64,000 bases of DNA from Lysinibacillus_B sp050613145 (lineage in GTDB: Bacteria; Bacillota; Bacilli; Bacillales_A; Planococcaceae). The position numbers and the translations under genes are program-made. The notes below the pieces were generated by a model. The model made no database searches and was not told where the DNA came from. It saw only the letters and a program-made list of their open reading frames with translations. Location of the stretch: assembly GCF_050613145.1 (NCBI RefSeq), contig NZ_CP192507.1:2170001-2234000 (forward strand), read 5' to 3'. Shown piece by piece: positions 61,257 through 64,000 of the stretch (the first letter of the stretch is position 1; each line of letters begins with the position of its first letter).

Positions 61257-61271
61257 CTATTACTTCTTTTT

Positions 61272-62522
61272 TTATTGTTCCATTAAATTATAGATCCGAT
61301 CCACTAGCGGTGGATGTGTATAGCGGAACCATTTTACAAGTAGCGGAGGGTTTACCTCACTAAGCCCCGCTCTCGCTAAAGCTTGAAATGAAGAAATGGC
61401 TGCCGATTCATCTTCTATTAATGCTAACGCATAATTGTCCGATTGTATTTCGTGATGACGGCTCACTGCGTTATCTAGCGGATTCGTTGCAAAAAACAGC
61501 ATCGATGAAAGGATTAAATACAACGGTAATGAATGAAGGCTTTCCATACGCTTAATATTTAAAATGGCTCCGTACTTCGCAATAATTCCAGGCATCCATT
61601 TAGCGATTAGCCAATACAGGATGAATGTAATGCCAAAATAATAAAGTAAATTTTTGTATATATCCTTATGTACATAGTGCGCCATCTCATGTGCCATGAC
61701 AAATAGTACTTCTTCCTCCGATAATTGCTGCAGTGTTGTATCCCATAATACAATCCGTGCATTCGAGCCAATCCCATTAACATAAGCATTCATCGCCGTT
61801 GTTTCATCCGCCATTTCAACTTCGTATACATGATCGGCTGGAATATTTGCTTGCTCTGCGAGTGCCAGTATTTTTTCCTCCAGCTGTTTATCCTCTATCG
61901 CAGTAAAATCATTATAGAGGGGGTCAATGATTTGTGGTTGTATAAATGCGTAAAATAGCGTAATCGGAATTTGAACTGCCCATACATACACCCACCAACG
62001 CTTTTTTGCTCGACGAATAAAGAAATATAAAATACTGACAAAGATGAGTGATGTGATAAATTCCAAGCCGAAATTCATCGCATATTGTGTCAGCCATTGT
62101 TGAAAAGGTTGTGTACTCACCCCATAGCTCTTGGCAAAAAAATAAGCACAATAATTAATTGGCAACAACAATAAAAACGTTACGACCGATAGCAACAATA
62201 CGTATAAGGCGTTTCTTACAATTGTCCATTTTGACTTTAAACTCCACTTTTCGAGCAGTTCGGATAGACCTGTTATCAGAACAAAAAGATAAATTAACCA
62301 TTCAAATGGTGTTTTAATAAAATATAAAAAATTTCTTATTTTCGAGTAGTTTTCACTTAAATATAGCTCCCGCCCTGTCATATAAGTACTTGGGTCTGCT
62401 GCTGTTCCCTTTAATACATCAGGGATACTATTATTACTACTGTAAAAAATATAAAAATACATCGCAGCGGCATAAACACCAAACAATAAAATGACCCGTA
62501 AACCCCATTTAGCTTTCATCAA
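61272..62522 (-). CDS. M48-family membrane metalloprotease (Ste24-like)
   Basis: This 416-residue membrane protease has about seven helices. The zinc motif is HEMAH (His278, Glu279, His282) in VMAHEMAHYVHKD; the third ligand Glu lies in HEIQSDNYAL. Upstream, ANIPADHVYEV and NGIGSNARIVLWDT are typical M48 segments. It fits CAAX-protease-1/Ste24 relatives that degrade membrane proteins. Its start overlaps the end of the DedA gene by four bases. Confidence 0.92.
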   Translation of the reverse strand: MMKAKWGLRVILLFGVYAAAMYFYIFYSSNNSIPDVLKGTAADPSTYMTGRELYLSENYSKIRNFLYFIKTPFEWLIYLFVLITGLSELLEKWSLKSKWTIVRNALYVLLLSVVTFLLLLPINYCAYFFAKSYGVSTQPFQQWLTQYAMNFGLEFITSLIFVSILYFFIRRAKKRWWVYVWAVQIPITLFYAFIQPQIIDPLYNDFTAIEDKQLEEKILALAEQANIPADHVYEVEMADETTAMNAYVNGIGSNARIVLWDTTLQQLSEEEVLFVMAHEMAHYVHKDIYKNLLYYFGITFILYWLIAKWMPGIIAKYGAILNIKRMESLHSLPLYLILSSMLFFATNPLDNAVSRHHEIQSDNYALALIEDESAAISSFQALARAGLSEVNPPLLVKWFRYTHPPLVDRIYNLMEQ

Positions 62523-63130
62523 ATCTCCTTTTGTCTTTTATTAAAACGAAACATGGAATAAATAATAAAAATGCCTATCGGAACGAAGAGATAATATTTG
62601 TATTGATCAAATGTCGATACGATAATAGACCAATTATCCCCCGCCCATGCCCCTAACATAATTAATACCGTATTCCAAATCAATGTACCAAGTGCTGTAT
62701 AATGAATAAAAAGTAAGAACGGCATCCTAGCAATCCCAGCTGGAATCGAAATTAAACTACGAATAACCGGGATAAAACGACAAAGGAACACCGTCACAAA
62801 TCCATGCTTTTGAAACCATACAGCGGCCGAATCAATATCTTTCGGATGAAGCCGAAGAATCCATCCTATCTTCCCTGCTAACAATCGTTTTAAAGTCGAT
62901 AATTGAACTAGCTTGCCTATACTATAAAGGCAAATCGCCCCTGCTACCGAGCCAATAGTAGAAGCAATAATGACACCGGGTACAGTCATGGCAGTTCGAA
63001 TAGCCATAAAACCACCAAATGTCAAAATGAACTCCGAAGGGATTGGTGGAAATATATTTTCTAATGCCACCAATAAAGCAATCCCGATATATCCCCATTC
63101 ACTCATAATGCCTTCAATCCAATTTTCCAT
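62519..63130 (-). CDS. DedA/SNARE-associated family membrane protein
   Basis: The 203-residue protein has the DedA signatures ENIFPPIPSEFILTFGGF and FLCRFIPVIRSLISIPAG. Bacterial DedA proteins recycle undecaprenyl phosphate or phospholipids across the membrane. Coupled translation with an M48 protease (ATGA overlap) suggests joint envelope maintenance. Confidence 0.92.
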   Translation of the reverse strand: MENWIEGIMSEWGYIGIALLVALENIFPPIPSEFILTFGGFMAIRTAMTVPGVIIASTIGSVAGAICLYSIGKLVQLSTLKRLLAGKIGWILRLHPKDIDSAAVWFQKHGFVTVFLCRFIPVIRSLISIPAGIARMPFLLFIHYTALGTLIWNTVLIMLGAWAGDNWSIIVSTFDQYKYYLFVPIGIFIIYSMFRFNKRQKEI

Positions 63131-63293
63131 TAATTCGCTCTCTCACTTCTTTCCTTTTTTCATCATGCTTCACTATATGTACAAGTGTCGGCTGTTATTT
63201 AAATTATTGATGAAAAGCTTTTTTACAGAAATAAATAAAACCACTTTATTTTCAAAAAAATTTGACTTTATAATATGCTATGTACTATATTTA

Positions 63294-63315
63294 TATATGA
63301 ACAACTAATCATATA
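63294..63315. promoter_or_regulatory. CzrA-type operator before czrA-czcD
   Basis: TATATGA and TCATATA are perfect inverted arms around 8 bases. This resembles operators of ArsR-family zinc repressors and lies 30 bases before the start of the repressor gene. Confidence 0.65.
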
Positions 63316-63345
63316 AGCATATATTAATATAAAAAAGGATGTGTA

Positions 63346-63672
63346 TTGTTTATGAATGATGAACAATTGGAAACAATCGTAACCGATTTAGATGAGGAAG
63401 TATTATTTTTAGTTTCACAAACATTTAAAGCTTTAGGAGATCCTACACGTATTCGTATTTTGCATTTATTATCTAAGCAAGAATATGCCGTACATGAGAT
63501 TGGAGAACACCTCAATCTTAAGCAATCTACCGTGTCACACCAGCTACGATTTTTAAAAAATATGCGATTAGTGAAGTTTCGTCGAGAAGGAACTACGATT
63601 TATTACACACAGGACGATGAGCACGTAATGGCCGTTTTACAACAAATGATTGAACATACCAAACATATGTAG
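63346..63672 (+). CDS. czrA: ArsR-family zinc-responsive repressor CzrA
   Basis: The 108-residue ArsR winged helix (ALGDPTRIRILHLLS, LNLKQSTVSHQLRFL) has the alpha-5 metal site of CzrA: Asp and His in DDEHVM and two His in EHTKHM. This site binds Zn or Co. A TTG at 63346 has AAGGA at ideal distance; the ATG two codons later (63352) is the alternative start. The gene is 12 bases upstream of czcD. Confidence 0.9.
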   Translation: MFMNDEQLETIVTDLDEEVLFLVSQTFKALGDPTRIRILHLLSKQEYAVHEIGEHLNLKQSTVSHQLRFLKNMRLVKFRREGTTIYYTQDDEHVMAVLQQMIEHTKHM

Positions 63673-63684
63673 GAGGTTTTAATT

Positions 63685-64000
63685 ATGGGACACAATCATG
63701 ATGGTCATGGTCATGACCATACACACGGAGCAAATAAAAAAACATTATTCATTGCTTTTCTCATTATTACAGGCTATATGATTGTAGAAGTAATTGGCGG
63801 ATTATTAACGAATAGCTTAGCACTATTATCCGATGCCGGTCATATGTTAAGTGATGCCATCTCTCTTGCTATTGGTATTCTTGCCTTTTCCCTCGGAGAG
63901 AAAGTCGCAAACAACGAAAAAACATATGGCTATAAACGATTTGAAATTTTGGCCGCTGTTTTTAATGGCATTACCTTAATTGCTATCGCCCTTTTCATTT
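63685..64000 (+). CDS. czcD: Cation diffusion facilitator CzcD, N-terminal part
   Basis: The frame runs off the window after 105 codons. It begins with a His-rich metal-binding stretch (MGHNHDGHGHDHTHG). Helices follow with the zinc-site residues of CDF exporters: EVIGGLLTNSLALLSDAGHM and LSDAISLAIG. It exports Zn and related metals under CzrA control. AGGAGG lies 8 bases before the ATG. Confidence 0.94.
   Translation, partial: MGHNHDGHGHDHTHGANKKTLFIAFLIITGYMIVEVIGGLLTNSLALLSDAGHMLSDAISLAIGILAFSLGEKVANNEKTYGYKRFEILAAVFNGITLIAIALFI

Noticed and set aside
1..64000. CRISPR arrays, tRNA or rRNA genes, and T-box leaders
   Set aside because: No regularly spaced repeats, cloverleaf sequences or GGGTGGNACCGCG-type T-box motif were seen by eye; a covariance-model scan would be decisive.

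Overview
The window is low-GC Firmicute DNA from a chromosome. Gene content and order point to a Lysinibacillus- or Solibacillus-like member of the Bacillales. Evidence includes the plsY-parE-parC cluster with a YneR-like gene beside it (an order also seen in Bacillus subtilis), AGGAGG-type ribosome binding sites with occasional GTG or TTG starts, a CsoR/CopZ/CopA copper locus, an S-box riboswitch on metA, a Bce-type peptide-antibiotic module and a CzrA/CzcD zinc locus. The species call is inference. No rRNA, tRNA or CRISPR array was seen.

Layout. 1-7.2 kb: the end of a DUF485 gene and acetate permease actP, a dispersed repeat, a DMT exporter divergent from a MocR-type regulator, a P-loop protein, a broken gene and an alpha/beta hydrolase. 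7.2-10.3 kb: copA, copZ and csoR, with two CsoR-type operators and a terminator splitting copZ from copA. 10.4-16.3 kb: parC and parE divergent from plsY and a YneR-like gene. 16.4-20.2 kb: two convergent chemoreceptors, one membrane-bound and one soluble with a globin fold and a zinc-binding C-terminus. 20.6-25.4 kb: YczE-like membrane protein, amidohydrolase, riboswitch-controlled metA, a dead luciferase-like monooxygenase and a LysM-3D cell-wall protein.

25.5-33.3 kb: a three-gene operon (second PlsY-like protein, acyltransferase-aminotransferase fusion, patatin), chrA, a catalytically degenerate serine-recombinase-fold protein divergent from sulP-usp, and terC. 33.4-41 kb: a long structured repeat, small enzymes, a second MocR regulator, a SAP-domain protein, a SIMPL protein and a two-gene bd-oxidase-like module with a fused c-type heme domain. 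41-50.3 kb: HAD hydrolase, secreted S9 peptidase, DUF418 protein and a Bce-type two-component plus ABC module. 50.3-51.6 kb: a decayed Tn3-family transposon, a tandem repeat and a truncated TPR gene.

51.6-64 kb: a nucleotidyltransferase-like protein, a large UPF1-like helicase with an adjoining winged-helix-like partner, a thioesterase, a complete TRAP transporter (dctP-dctQ-dctM), an M48 protease overlapping a DedA gene, and czrA with the start of czcD.

The best candidates for undescribed biology are the PlsY2/GNAT-aminotransferase/patatin operon (25543-28492), the bd-like oxidoreductase with heme c (38470-40837), the helicase pair (52435-56937), the globin chemoreceptor that has lost its heme-binding histidine (18439-20166), and the probably domesticated recombinase next to a palindromic operator (30010-30643). 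All functional proposals for these are inference from sequence.
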